Part shown: piece after piece, positions 25,010-34,533 of the stretch
Position numbering within the stretch: the first letter of the stretch is position 1
How the letters are laid out: every line of letters starts with the position of its first letter
Assembly: GCF_046614695.1 (NCBI RefSeq)
Contig: NZ_JBKKHQ010000009.1
Location: 62,001-126,000 of the forward strand
Reading direction: 5' to 3'
Length of the DNA stretch: 64,000 nucleotides
Source of the DNA: Pokkaliibacter sp046614695
GTDB taxonomy: Bacteria > Pseudomonadota > Gammaproteobacteria > Pseudomonadales > Balneatricaceae
Made by a program: the position numbers and the translations under genes
The notes under the pieces: generated by a model
Database searches by the model: none
What the model was told of the DNA's origin: nothing
What the model saw: only the letters and a program-made list of their open reading frames with translations

Positions 25010-25644
25010 GACTTCACCAGCTCGACACTAGCGTCGCGCTCACGATCACCATGAACCATTTCAACCAGCTTAACGACCTGCGCCTCCATATCGACCACCA
25101 GCGTATCAACCCGTCGCTGGAGCATGCGGTGGCAAAAAACGGCAGGAATAGCAATCACCAGGCCAGTAGCCGTGGTCAGTAGCGCCTCAGAAATACCACC
25201 TGCCAGCATAGCCGTATTACCTGAACCAGCCTGAGTTATCTGTGCAAAAATCTTGATCATTCCGATGACCGTACCCAGCAAACCTAATAAAGGCGCAATG
25301 CCCGCGATACTTCCCAAGGTGCTGAGGTAACGCTCAAGCTCATGAACGACCTGTGCCGCGGCCTCTTCAATACTCTCCTTCATCACATCACGGCCATGTT
25401 TGGCATTCAGAAGCCCTGCCGCCATGATTTCCCCCAACGGGCTGCCTTTACGCAGGCTTTGCAACCTGGCGTTATCAAGACGATGCTGACTGATAGACTC
25501 CCAGACTTCAGCCAGAAGATAGGTCGGTGCAACCCGATGACGACGGAGCGTCCAAAAACGCTCAAGACAGATGGCCAAGGCGATGATAGAACACAGTAAT
25601 AGCGGCACCATTGTCCAGCCACCTGCGATGATCAATTCCAGCAC
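25006..25644 (-). CDS. exbB: ExbB/TolQ/MotA-family proton channel protein
   Basis: 212 residues from a GTG at 25644 with GGGAGA just upstream. This start places LELIIAGGWTMVPLLLCSIIALAICLER at the N-terminus, as in the family; the frame is open further up, into comEC. It has three transmembrane segments with the conserved LGLLGTVIGMI and the TTATGLVIAIP region that lines the channel. It is coupled by ATGA to exbD. Confidence 0.92.
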   Translation of the reverse strand: MLELIIAGGWTMVPLLLCSIIALAICLERFWTLRRHRVAPTYLLAEVWESISQHRLDNARLQSLRKGSPLGEIMAAGLLNAKHGRDVMKESIEEAAAQVVHELERYLSTLGSIAGIAPLLGLLGTVIGMIKIFAQITQAGSGNTAMLAGGISEALLTTATGLVIAIPAVFCHRMLQRRVDTLVVDMEAQVVKLVEMVHGDRERDASVELVKS

Positions 25645-25691
25645 ACAACTCTCCCACAGATAGGGCTCTTCAACCGCTGAAGACAGACAAA

Positions 25692-28058
25692 TTAGTGGGC
25701 TTGTCCGGAAGCAAAAACCTGCTCCCAAAAATAACCCTGCTGTTCGCGCCAGGCTTTTATCTCAAGCGGCTGATCGCGACGTGAGACAAACTCTAACGTC
25801 CCCAAAGTGGCCGTATTATAGGTCTTCACACCGCGGGAATAAAATCGCTGCAACGTTTCGAGATGAGGATGACCAAACTGATTGAGATAACCCGCACTTA
25901 TTGCAGCAAATTGCGGTTTCACTGCCGCCAGAAAAGCATCACTTGAACCTGTGCGACTGCCATGATGAGACGCGACTAGCAGTACCGCATCCAACTGGTC
26001 AGGGTATTTTTCTATCAAGGCCTTCTCATCATTGGCGGAAAGATCTCCGGGGAGCAATGCTGATGCACTGGCACCGCGGATCAAGACCACACATGAATGG
26101 CTGTTATCATCGCTATTGCCTGACAAGTCACGCTGCAGCAGATGAACTTCAACCCCATCTGAGTTCCACTCGCCATGACATTGCCGCGGATGAGGCAATG
26201 GCTCAGTCAACGGCTGCCCAAGAAACCATAAGGGGTGATACTGACCTGCCAGCCAGCTCACGCCCCCACTGTGATCCTGATCATTATGGCTTACCACAAC
26301 CCTATCCAGAGTCCGGCCATAATGTTGCAGGTAGGGACCAATCACCTGCTCAGCGGCAGAGTAGTCTTCATTGCCTGGTCCTGTATCAATCAACAATGTC
26401 TGGGTTCGCGTGACTAAAACTGCGGCACTTCCCTGACCTATATCCAATACCCCGAGCAACCACTCTCCCTCGTTCAGGGCAGGATCGCTATTTTTCAGAA
26501 AAAAGAGCGGTAAAACCGCGACAAGCGCCAGCTTTCTGCCCGGGGTCCCTTTTGGAGCGAATGCCCAAAGTAATGCTGAGACCGACAATAAAATAAGCAG
26601 CAAAACCGGCTGAAGTTGCCAGTGCAGACTCGAAAGACTCCAATTGGCTATGACTTGCCCCCACTGCCAGCCGTCATCAAGCAAACATCCCAACCAGTCA
26701 AAACCGATATGCGCGACAGCAGGAAAGAAACAGGCCGAACATGCCAGCAAAAGGAGCACTGGCAGCACAACAAAACTCACCAGCGGAATTAATACAAAAT
26801 TAAGCAGAGGGCCGACAAGACTGGCCTGCTGAAAGAACAAGGCACTCAGAGGCATTAAGCACAATGTCATGGCAACCTGAGCAAGTACCAGACCATAGAG
26901 CCTGGGAGCCATTTGTGACTTACCCGAAAACACCCAAACGAGTACTAGTACTGCATAAGCCGATAGCCAGAAGCTCGCTGACAGTAGTGAAAAAGGCCAT
27001 AGGATCCAGACTCCCAAACAAGCCAGCAACAGACGACGAAAAGCCGATACGCCGGGCCAGAAGACACCAGCAAATGCGGCAATGAGAAGCATAAGAAAGG
27101 CTCGCTGCGCGGGCACGCCCCACCCAGTTAGCCCGGCATAGAAGCTTGCAAGCATCAACCCAACCGCAAGACTCGCCCAGTGACGATCCGGGATATAGCG
27201 ACGATATATGCTTAAACACTGCAAGCCTTTACCCAGCAACTCCCCAATCAGAAACCCCAAAGAAAACATAATGCCGATGTGCAAGCCGCTGACGGCCATC
27301 AAATGACTCAATCCTAAGGACTGCAGCAGCTGCCAGTCATTTCGATCAAACTGAGAGCGATCTCCCAGCAGGAGACCTCTTATTACATTATTCCCCGCAC
27401 GAGGAATCTGATCGCCGCTCTCTTGACCATTCGCCAAGGCAAGGTCAATTCTTGCCTCGACCCAGCGGGTTAATGAAAAGCCACCAGAAGCCAACCGGGT
27501 AGCCTGCCCTTTGAGCGATAAGCTAAATGAAAGTTTCTGAGAGAGAGCCCAGGTTTCACGACTGAATGCTCCGTAGCTTGCATAACCATGAAAGGGCTTG
27601 GCCTTCGCTTTTGTCAGCAACCAGAGCTCTCCGGGTTTAAACGTCAGTGAATCAGGATAGTAGAGAATTACAGCGCCCTGCCCTGAATATGGAGCGCCAC
27701 TCAAATGGCTGGACAAGACTTCCACACGAGCCTTTTTACCGTAGGGGGTTATTTCCTCACGACTCGCGATTTTTACTTTTAGGTTAGTGAGTACCGTAGC
27801 GCTTTCAGCCCCGATATGCGCAATCTCCTTATTCCAGCAGTACGAACTCCAGGCAAAACCTAGCAATAAAAGCGTAAGGAATGTCAAAGCTCGAAATAGC
27901 CGGGAGCCATACAAAGCCTTGATCCAGTGGAGATATATCAATATGAACAGAAGAGAAGTGCCAAAAACAACAGACAATATGCTGGCTTGGGCCCCAAAAG
28001 GCCCTGACTCCAACATCAGAAGGCATCCTAGTAATGGTGCAAATAATAAGGCGTTCAT
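25692..28058 (-). CDS. comEC: DNA uptake channel protein ComEC/Rec2
   Basis: Inner-membrane DNA translocation protein for natural transformation, 788 residues. An N-terminal DUF4131-like region is followed by the multi-pass Competence domain (about 230-500, with HLMAVSGLHIGIM). The C-terminal metallo-beta-lactamase-like domain has VSHNDQDHSGG and SHHGSRTGSSD motifs, suggesting an intact nuclease fold. No other competence gene is in the window. First gene of the minus-strand operon and divergent from the DUF2062 gene. Confidence 0.94.
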   Translation of the reverse strand: MNALLFAPLLGCLLMLESGPFGAQASILSVVFGTSLLFILIYLHWIKALYGSRLFRALTFLTLLLLGFAWSSYCWNKEIAHIGAESATVLTNLKVKIASREEITPYGKKARVEVLSSHLSGAPYSGQGAVILYYPDSLTFKPGELWLLTKAKAKPFHGYASYGAFSRETWALSQKLSFSLSLKGQATRLASGGFSLTRWVEARIDLALANGQESGDQIPRAGNNVIRGLLLGDRSQFDRNDWQLLQSLGLSHLMAVSGLHIGIMFSLGFLIGELLGKGLQCLSIYRRYIPDRHWASLAVGLMLASFYAGLTGWGVPAQRAFLMLLIAAFAGVFWPGVSAFRRLLLACLGVWILWPFSLLSASFWLSAYAVLVLVWVFSGKSQMAPRLYGLVLAQVAMTLCLMPLSALFFQQASLVGPLLNFVLIPLVSFVVLPVLLLLACSACFFPAVAHIGFDWLGCLLDDGWQWGQVIANWSLSSLHWQLQPVLLLILLSVSALLWAFAPKGTPGRKLALVAVLPLFFLKNSDPALNEGEWLLGVLDIGQGSAAVLVTRTQTLLIDTGPGNEDYSAAEQVIGPYLQHYGRTLDRVVVSHNDQDHSGGVSWLAGQYHPLWFLGQPLTEPLPHPRQCHGEWNSDGVEVHLLQRDLSGNSDDNSHSCVVLIRGASASALLPGDLSANDEKALIEKYPDQLDAVLLVASHHGSRTGSSDAFLAAVKPQFAAISAGYLNQFGHPHLETLQRFYSRGVKTYNTATLGTLEFVSRRDQPLEIKAWREQQGYFWEQVFASGQAH

Positions 28059-28148
28059 CCGTGAACCCGACTATGTCGTTAAATTGGCATTTAAACCCGA
28101 TAAGCGCATAATAGCGCCGCCTGAGCCTAGTCATCTGTGAAGCAGTCC

Positions 28149-28670
28149 ATGCCCCGCAAGATTCTCAAACGTTTTATACCTCAACCAGCTGAGTTGAAAA
28201 AACACCCCTCTCTGCGTTGGTTGGGTGAGCTGCTTGATGGTCCCAATATTTGGCATCTCACACGCGGCTCAGTTTCACGAGCATGCTTCGTGGGTGTGTT
28301 CTGTGCTTTTCTTCCAATGCCCTTTCAAATGGTCGTCGCTGCTGTTTTTTCAATTGTCTGCAGAGCGAATCTCCCTCTGAGCGTTGCGTTGGTATGGTTA
28401 ACCAATCCCATTACCATGCCCCCGGTGTTCTACTTCTGCTATCGCGTAGGCACATGGCTCCTGGGCATTTCCCCTGTGGAGTTTTCCATTCACGCGTTGA
28501 CTTCAAGTCACCTTTGGGAACCACTCATTATTGGATCGGTAACCTGCGGTATCGTCTTTGGATGCCTCTCCTACATCCTGATGCAGCTCTTTTGGAAGTG
28601 GTCAGTTCGCAGAAACTGGGCAGCACGCATCAAGCGTCGCCGAGAGCAGCTAGCTGCACAAAATAAGTAA
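28149..28670 (+). CDS. DUF2062 membrane protein
   Basis: About 173 residues from the ATG at 28149; a GTG four codons earlier is less like family members, which begin MPR-. DUF2062 domain: basic N-terminus (PRKILKRFIP), then RGSVSRACFVGVFCAFLPMPFQM and the conserved NPITMPPVFYFCY, with three or four hydrophobic helices and a basic tail. The family's function is unknown. The same gene lies between comEC and the lol genes in pseudomonads. Confidence 0.85.
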   Translation: MPRKILKRFIPQPAELKKHPSLRWLGELLDGPNIWHLTRGSVSRACFVGVFCAFLPMPFQMVVAAVFSIVCRANLPLSVALVWLTNPITMPPVFYFCYRVGTWLLGISPVEFSIHALTSSHLWEPLIIGSVTCGIVFGCLSYILMQLFWKWSVRRNWAARIKRRREQLAAQNK

Positions 28671-28698
28671 CTCAAATAAAACGCCTCTACCGCGTATC

Positions 28699-28727
28699 AA
28701 AAAAAGGAGCCCTAAGGCTCCTTTTTT
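28699..28727. terminator. Bidirectional terminator between the DUF2062 gene and lolD
   Basis: AAGGAGCC and GGCTCCTT pair across a 4-nt loop, with A- and T-tracts of six or more on either side. Confidence 0.9.
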
Positions 28728-28745
28728 ATGCTCTGTAATAATGAC

Positions 28746-29429
28746 CTATACCGGGCTCAACACCCCATCTACCAGATGAAACTGTCGATGCAAACGGTCA
28801 GCCAGTTGAGGATCATGAGTGACCACCACACAAGCCGTTTTGAGAGTTTGATTAAGCTCAAGAATCAAATTCTGAACACTCTCCGCAGTATGGCGGTCCA
28901 GGTTACCCGTGGGCTCATCCATCAAAACACAAGCAGGCTCAGTCACCAAAGCACGAGCAATCGCTACACGCTGACGCTCACCACCCGAAAGCTCTGATGG
29001 TTTATGGTCTCCACGAGGAGCAAGACCAACACGATCAAGCAAAGCCAGAGCTTTATCGCGCGCTTCGGATTTGGAACGCTTTCCAATCAGCAAGGGCATC
29101 ATCACATTTTCTATGGCAGTAAACTCCGCCAAAAGGTGATGAAATTGATACACCACCCCAAGATTTTGGTTCCGCCACCGGCCACGCTCGACTTCTTTCA
29201 TCCCCTGATAAGAGCGGCCTTTGAGTAAGACCTCTCCTTCATCCGCAGTATCCAGCCCACCCAACATATTCAGTAAGGTCGACTTACCTGAACCTGAAGA
29301 GCCGATAATCGCAATACTCTCACCAGCCTGAATCTGAAAATTGATATGATCCAGAATCTGTAGCTTTCTAGGGCCTTCGATATAACTCTTGCAAAGGTTT
29401 TTTGCTTCCAGCACAACCTTATCATTCAT
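28746..29429 (-). CDS. lolD: Lipoprotein-releasing ABC ATPase LolD
   Basis: ATPase that powers extraction of outer-membrane lipoproteins from the inner membrane to LolA. From the ATG at 29429 it has 227 residues; upstream codons in the same frame lie inside lolC and are not family-like. Walker A is GSSGSGKST, the signature is LSGGERQRVAIARAL, Walker B is CVLMDEPTGNLD and the H-loop is VVTHD. The start overlaps the end of lolC by 8 bases, so translation is coupled. It is the last gene of the pair, followed by a strong terminator. Confidence 0.95.
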   Translation of the reverse strand: MNDKVVLEAKNLCKSYIEGPRKLQILDHINFQIQAGESIAIIGSSGSGKSTLLNMLGGLDTADEGEVLLKGRSYQGMKEVERGRWRNQNLGVVYQFHHLLAEFTAIENVMMPLLIGKRSKSEARDKALALLDRVGLAPRGDHKPSELSGGERQRVAIARALVTEPACVLMDEPTGNLDRHTAESVQNLILELNQTLKTACVVVTHDPQLADRLHRQFHLVDGVLSPV

Positions 29430-30663
29430 AGCGAAGAGCCTCTGCTGGCTGGGTTTTTGATGCGCGCCATGCAGGATACAAGGTCGCAATAAAGCTCATT
29501 ACCAATGCAGCACCGCAAATAATAGCGATGTCAGAAGCATGAGGATCTGAAGGCAGATAGCTGATGAAATAAACATCCGGATTCAGGAACTGGGTATGAA
29601 ATACTTTTTCCAACCAATGAACCAGATCAGTCACAGTATAAGCACCCAATACCCCCAGGCCCGTTCCGACCAGTGTTCCAACAACGCCGATAACAGACCC
29701 TTGTACCATAAAGACTTTCATGATGTCGCCAGGTGTCGCCCCAAGGGTACGCAAAATAGCGATATCCGCATGCTTATCTGTGACCACCATGACAAGTGTC
29801 GATACGATATTAAACGCAGCAACAGCAATGATCAGAGATAGCAATAGGGCCATCATGGTTTTTTCCATTTGAATAGCCTGATAAAGATTACCCTGAGTTC
29901 GGGTCCAGTCGCTTACCCGGAACATCCCTGGCAAAGTGCTGGCAATATCGCGAACCTTCTGAGGAGCAGAGAACAGGTCATCAAACTTGATACGAATACC
30001 ATCAACACCATCACCAAGCCGCTTAAGCTTTGCGGCATCCTCAATATTGACCAGAGCCATATTCGCGTCGAGCTGCGCACCCAGCGAGAAAATCCCCACC
30101 ACGTTAAAGCGCTTCATACGCGGAAATACACCGCCCAGCGTTGCAGTGGCCTCGGGAAGTATCAGTGTGACCTTGTCACCAACTTTGGCATTGAGATATT
30201 GCGCAAGAATATCGCCCAGAATGATATTGAACGAACCGGATTTCAGCTCATCCAGACTTCCTTCCGATATATGCTCGCGAATTATAGAGATTTTGTCTTC
30301 CTGGGAGGGAAGGATGCCCTGTAAGAGAACGCCGTTCGTATTGCCCTCGTTATTAAGCATGCCTTCTGCCTGAACGAAGGGCGCAGCTCCAACAACCCCT
30401 GGTTTTTCCGATATCAAAGACTCAAGCTGCTGCCAGTCATGCATAACCGGATAGCCGAGAATTGAAGCCTGAGGGACCATCCCAAGAATACGTTCACGCA
30501 TTTCCCGATCAAATCCGTTCATTACTGACAAAACAATAATGAGCACTGCGACCCCAAGGGTCAGACCAGCAATAGATACTACCGAGATAAATGATATGAA
30601 ATGATTGCGACGCTTGGCTCGGGTGTAACGTAGCCCGATCCATGAAGCCCAAGAATTACCCAT
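29422..30663 (-). CDS. lolC: Lipoprotein-releasing system permease (LolC/LolE/LolF family)
   Basis: Inner-membrane permease of 413 residues. It has an N-terminal helix (about 20-45), a large periplasmic MacB-like domain and three C-terminal helices in the FtsX/LolCE arrangement, ending YPAWRASKTQPAEALRYE. The N-terminus SWIGLRYTRAKRRNHFISFISVVSIAG is typical. Enteric bacteria have two permeases, LolC and LolE, around lolD. Here only one is present, so it may act as a LolF-like homodimer, or a second gene lies elsewhere. Confidence 0.9.
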   Translation of the reverse strand: MGNSWASWIGLRYTRAKRRNHFISFISVVSIAGLTLGVAVLIIVLSVMNGFDREMRERILGMVPQASILGYPVMHDWQQLESLISEKPGVVGAAPFVQAEGMLNNEGNTNGVLLQGILPSQEDKISIIREHISEGSLDELKSGSFNIILGDILAQYLNAKVGDKVTLILPEATATLGGVFPRMKRFNVVGIFSLGAQLDANMALVNIEDAAKLKRLGDGVDGIRIKFDDLFSAPQKVRDIASTLPGMFRVSDWTRTQGNLYQAIQMEKTMMALLLSLIIAVAAFNIVSTLVMVVTDKHADIAILRTLGATPGDIMKVFMVQGSVIGVVGTLVGTGLGVLGAYTVTDLVHWLEKVFHTQFLNPDVYFISYLPSDPHASDIAIICGAALVMSFIATLYPAWRASKTQPAEALRYE

Positions 30664-30834
30664 TCGCCACTCCTGCGTAGATGCAGCACGCTAGTCTGGG
30701 CAAAGGGCTGTAACAAGTCAATGCAAGGGAGTTTGAAGAAACAAGCTGAAGGCAATGGTGCGCTTTGTTACTACATGCGAGAAGGTATGAGATCGGCCAA
30801 TATTTATGAACTCAGCCGATCTCTACCCTATTTA

Positions 30835-31353
30835 TCAAACAGAGATATTACGGTGACCTAAATCACGAATGTGCTCGATACCGTCTGGATAGACACGATA
30901 GGCTTTTGCAAAGCCTTTCACATACACCCCGGACTCAGGAGTAAGCTTGAAGATATGGAAATCATCCAGTGAGCTCAACGTTTTAGCAACCTCACCAAAA
31001 CGCTCTATAAATGCCTGAATAGTGCTATTCCACTCCACTTCTTCACGGGAAATTTCTTTTACAGTCACATCGAGCGTCAAGCGCTCTCGCGCGTGAATCA
31101 CAGGAGATGAAGCTTCATCCTGAATAAACATCACCTTGATAGATGAACCCGCCAACAGATTACGCGTATGCGCGGCAAGCTCGCTGACCTGGATGAACAG
31201 ATGACCATCCTCATCCTCGATACATGGCGCATAACTCACATGTGGCGCGCCTCCATCACATGAAACGGTCGCCATCATCACCGACCGGCACTGCCGACGA
31301 AACGCCAGCTGATCATCAAAGACTTGAAGTAACGTTTCGACGCTATCAGGCAT
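30835..31353 (-). CDS. HugZ-like FMN-binding split-barrel protein
   Basis: 172 residues from the ATG at 31353 (a GTG three codons earlier is possible). It is a pyridoxamine-phosphate-oxidase-like split barrel (about 10-150), with RQCRSVMMATVSCDGGAPHVSYAPC at the front. The C-terminal FHIFKLTPESGVYVKGFAKAYRV resembles HugZ heme-utilisation proteins. HugZ of Helicobacter degrades heme; whether this protein does is not shown, and no heme uptake genes are nearby. It lies downstream of the sthA terminator as a single gene. Confidence 0.7.
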   Translation of the reverse strand: MPDSVETLLQVFDDQLAFRRQCRSVMMATVSCDGGAPHVSYAPCIEDEDGHLFIQVSELAAHTRNLLAGSSIKVMFIQDEASSPVIHARERLTLDVTVKEISREEVEWNSTIQAFIERFGEVAKTLSSLDDFHIFKLTPESGVYVKGFAKAYRVYPDGIEHIRDLGHRNISV

Positions 31354-31388
31354 GTGAATCACTCAATCAAAGAGAAATAACGAGCACT

Positions 31389-31415
31389 AAAAAAGGGAGC
31401 TTATCGCTCCCTTTT
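31389..31415 (-). terminator. Intrinsic terminator of sthA
   Basis: GGGAGC (31395-31400) pairs with GCTCCC (31406-31411). On the minus strand it is followed by T6. Confidence 0.82.
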
Positions 31416-31426
31416 ATCTCAGGCAA

Positions 31427-32830
31427 TCACTTATTGAAAACGCGGTTCAAACCATTCATGGCCGCTACACGGTAGGCTTCAGCCATGGTCGGGTAGTTAA
31501 AGGTGGTATTTACAAAATACTCAAGGGTATTAGCCTCACCTTCCTGACTCATAATCGCTTGCCCGATGTGTACGATCTCAGAAGCCTGGTCTCCAAATGC
31601 ATGGATACCTAACAGCTGGAGAGTTTCACGGTGGAACAGGATTTTCAGCATACCGACCTGCTCGCCCGTGATCTGGGCTCTCGCAGTATCCTTGAAGAAA
31701 GCCTGACCCACTTCGTAGGGAACCTGGGCGGAGGTTAGCTCCTCCTCCGTCTGCCCTACTGAGCTGATTTCAGGAATTGTATAGATACCGGTCGGAACAG
31801 AGTTGATGTGACGGAAGTCATCTGCATCAAGCAGATGTGATGTGGAGGAACGGCCCTGATCATAGGCCGCAGAGGCTAGGCTTGGCCATCCGATAACATC
31901 ACCTGCGGCGTAAATATTTGCCACGCCAGTAGAGTAATGCTCATCAACCTCAAGCTGTCCACGAGAGTTTGGCTCCAGGCCAACACTCTCCAGTCCCATG
32001 TTCTCAGTATTACCCGAGCGCCCATTACACCAGAGGAATGCATCAGCTCGAATCTTCTTACCAGACTTGAGCGTCATCAGCACACCAGTATCAGAACCCT
32101 TAATCGAGTCGTACTGCTCGTTGTGGCGAATAACCACACCGTTATTACGCAGATGGTAACTGAGAGCATCGGAGATCTGGTGATCCAGGAACGATAAAAG
32201 ACGATCACGGGTATCGATCAAATCGACCTTAACACCAAGACCACTGAAAATAGAGGCGTATTCACACCCAATAACCCCTGCGCCGTAAATAATGATAGTA
32301 CGTGGGGTATGACTCAACTTCAGAATAGAGTCACTGTTGTAAATTCTGGGATGTGTGAAGTCCACATCTGACGGGCAAAAAGGCCGAGATCCTGTAGCAA
32401 TGACTACAGCTTTGGCCTTCAGGGTTTCATCACCCTTACCAGAAGTTCCTTTTACAGAGACGGTATTGGCATCTTCAAATTTTGCATGGCCGAAAAACAC
32501 ATCAATACGATTGCGTGCGTAGAAATTAGTACGCATCTGCACCTGTTTAGAGATGACCTGCTCAGCACGCTTAAGAACACGGGGGAATGAGAACCAGCGC
32601 GGCTCACCGATATCACGGAACATCGGGTTAGTGTTAAATTCAATGATCTGCTTTACAGCATGACGCAGAGCTTTAGAAGGAATAGTACCCATGTGAGTAC
32701 AGTTACCGCCCACCACTCCACGCGTTTCTACCACCGCGACGCGCTTACCTTTCTTGGCAGCATTCAGGGCCGAACTCTCTCCTGCCGGGCCTGTTCCAAT
32801 TACCACTACATCATATTGATAAACTGCCAT
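31427..32830 (-). CDS. sthA: Soluble pyridine nucleotide transhydrogenase SthA
   Basis: Cytoplasmic FAD flavoprotein that exchanges hydride between NADPH and NAD+. The 467-residue protein has the N-terminal FAD motif (GTGPAGESSALNAAKKGKRV) and an NAD(P) fold near IYGAGVIGCEYAS. The active-site segment CTHMGTIPSKALR has only one Cys of the disulfide seen in related reductases, which is diagnostic of SthA. Its placement beside the nqr operon matches Pseudomonas. Confidence 0.95.
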   Translation of the reverse strand: MAVYQYDVVVIGTGPAGESSALNAAKKGKRVAVVETRGVVGGNCTHMGTIPSKALRHAVKQIIEFNTNPMFRDIGEPRWFSFPRVLKRAEQVISKQVQMRTNFYARNRIDVFFGHAKFEDANTVSVKGTSGKGDETLKAKAVVIATGSRPFCPSDVDFTHPRIYNSDSILKLSHTPRTIIIYGAGVIGCEYASIFSGLGVKVDLIDTRDRLLSFLDHQISDALSYHLRNNGVVIRHNEQYDSIKGSDTGVLMTLKSGKKIRADAFLWCNGRSGNTENMGLESVGLEPNSRGQLEVDEHYSTGVANIYAAGDVIGWPSLASAAYDQGRSSTSHLLDADDFRHINSVPTGIYTIPEISSVGQTEEELTSAQVPYEVGQAFFKDTARAQITGEQVGMLKILFHRETLQLLGIHAFGDQASEIVHIGQAIMSQEGEANTLEYFVNTTFNYPTMAEAYRVAAMNGLNRVFNK

Positions 32831-32890
32831 TCGTATCCCCTAATTCGGCACGATTCCGTGATGAGTTCTTTTAAGGCTGATAACCAGTGC

Positions 32891-33127
32891 TTATTTCCCA
32901 GTGGCGTCGTAGGCAAGATCTGCCTTGGGACTTGGCAATGCTTTCTTTTGCTGTTCTGCATCACACACTTCCTGGTTCCCACCACAGATATCACAGGCGG
33001 TATCCATTCCTAGGGCACTCATACCACCACAGGAACCTTTAATGGGTTTACGGCCCATAATTACGCCAACAGCCATACCGGCAACCACAAGAAGAAGCAA
33101 CACGAAGGTTAAAACCAGAACTTTCAT
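32891..33127 (-). CDS. nqrM: Na+-NQR maturation protein NqrM
   Basis: 78 residues from the ATG at 33127 with GGGAGG upstream. One N-terminal transmembrane helix is followed by MAVGVIMGRKPIKGSCGG and cysteines in CDICGG and EVCD. This is the NqrM pattern (former DUF539); NqrM is thought to deliver iron to the membrane Fe site of Na+-NQR. It lies downstream of nqrF but after a U-tract terminator, so it may be separately expressed. The usual apbE gene between nqrF and nqrM is absent. Confidence 0.88.
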   Translation of the reverse strand: MKVLVLTFVLLLLVVAGMAVGVIMGRKPIKGSCGGMSALGMDTACDICGGNQEVCDAEQQKKALPSPKADLAYDATGK

Positions 33128-33222
33128 TTTTCCTCCCACCAACGTCCTGATCTGACGTCAGCAAATAAAATCTGGAACTATTGTAACGCAAAATACTGAC
33201 GTCTTCCTGAACTCTAAAATGC

Positions 33223-33256
33223 AAAAAAGCCGGTAGGTTACCCTTACCGGCTTTTT
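33223..33256 (-). terminator. Intrinsic terminator at the end of nqrABCDEF
   Basis: GCCGGTA (33229-33235) pairs with TACCGGC (33245-33251), with A6 and T5 runs flanking. On the minus strand it follows nqrF and precedes nqrM. Confidence 0.85.
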
Positions 33257-33268
33257 CTTGACGTTCAA

Positions 33269-34507
33269 TTAACCGCCGAAATCATCCAGCATGATATTAG
33301 AACGCTCAACACCAAGATCTTCCAGCATCTTGATAACCGCGGAGTTCATCATGGGCGGTCCACACATGTAGAACTCGCAATCTTCAGGCGCTTCGTGGTC
33401 CTTGAGATAATTCTCGTAAAGCACGTTATGGATGAATCCAGTGTAACCTGACCAGTTATCTTCAGGTAGCGGATCAGACAGAGCCAAATGCCATACAAAG
33501 TTATCGTTCTCTTCCTGCAGCATGTCGTATTCATCTGCATAAAAAGTCTCACGCAGCGAACGAGCACCATACCAGAAAGAAATCTTACGCTTGGATTTCA
33601 AACGCTTAAGCTGATCGAAGATGTGCGAACGCATGGGAGCCATACCTGCACCACCGCCGATAAACACCATTTCAGCATCCGTATCACGCGCAAAGAACTC
33701 ACCGAAGGGTCCGTAAACAGTGATCTTATCGCCTTCTTTCAGACTGAAGACATAAGAGGACATTTTACCAGGAGGCAGGTCCATCTGACGTGGCGGCGGC
33801 GTTGCAACACGGATGTTGAACTTAACGATACCACGCTCTTCAGGGTAGTTAGCCATTGAGTAAGCACGAATAATGGGTTCATCAACCTTACTTACCAGAT
33901 TAAACAGGCCAAACTTGTCCCAGTCTTCGCGGAAACGATCAGGGATATGGAAGTCACTGTACTTCACTTCGTGAACAGGAGCTTCCAGCTGAACATAACC
34001 ACCTGCGCGGAAGTCTACATTCTCACCTTCAGGCAGACGCAAGGTCAGCTCTTTGATGAACGTAGCCACGTTGTTGTTGGACTCAACAGTACATTCCCAT
34101 TTCTTGACGCCGAAGAATGACTCTTCAACTTCAATTTTCATGTCCTGTTTCACTGCAACCTGACATGCGAGACGGAAGCCTTCCCGCAGCTGACCTTTAG
34201 TGAAGTGGCCTTCTTCGGTAGGTAGCACAGAGCCACCACCGTCATGCACCTGACACTTACACTGCGCGCAAGTACCACCACCACCACAGGCTGAGGACAG
34301 GAAGATACCTTCACCTGCCAGAGTTTGTAGCAGCTTGCCGCCTGATGGGACGGTAATGGTTTTGCTGGGATCATCATTGATTTCAATGGTGACATTGCCT
34401 GAGGATACCAGCAGCTTACGGGCGTACAGGATTACAACCACCAGCGCGAGCACGATGACTGTAAACATGATGACACCCATAGAGATCATCATCGCTGAAC
34501 TATTCAT
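33269..34507 (-). CDS. nqrF: Na+-NQR subunit F, NADH-oxidising subunit
   Basis: Electron entry subunit of the sodium-pumping NADH:quinone oxidoreductase. It has 412 residues: an N-terminal transmembrane helix, a [2Fe-2S] ferredoxin domain with CGGGGTCAQCKCQV, an FAD domain with RAYSMANYP and an NADH domain with GGGAGMAPMRSH. The C-terminal CGPPMMNSAV is conserved. All cofactor ligands are present. Last gene of the nqr operon. Confidence 0.97.
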   Translation of the reverse strand: MNSSAMMISMGVIMFTVIVLALVVVILYARKLLVSSGNVTIEINDDPSKTITVPSGGKLLQTLAGEGIFLSSACGGGGTCAQCKCQVHDGGGSVLPTEEGHFTKGQLREGFRLACQVAVKQDMKIEVEESFFGVKKWECTVESNNNVATFIKELTLRLPEGENVDFRAGGYVQLEAPVHEVKYSDFHIPDRFREDWDKFGLFNLVSKVDEPIIRAYSMANYPEERGIVKFNIRVATPPPRQMDLPPGKMSSYVFSLKEGDKITVYGPFGEFFARDTDAEMVFIGGGAGMAPMRSHIFDQLKRLKSKRKISFWYGARSLRETFYADEYDMLQEENDNFVWHLALSDPLPEDNWSGYTGFIHNVLYENYLKDHEAPEDCEFYMCGPPMMNSAVIKMLEDLGVERSNIMLDDFGG

Positions 34508-34533
34508 GTTCCGTTAACCTTCTACTCTCAGTA

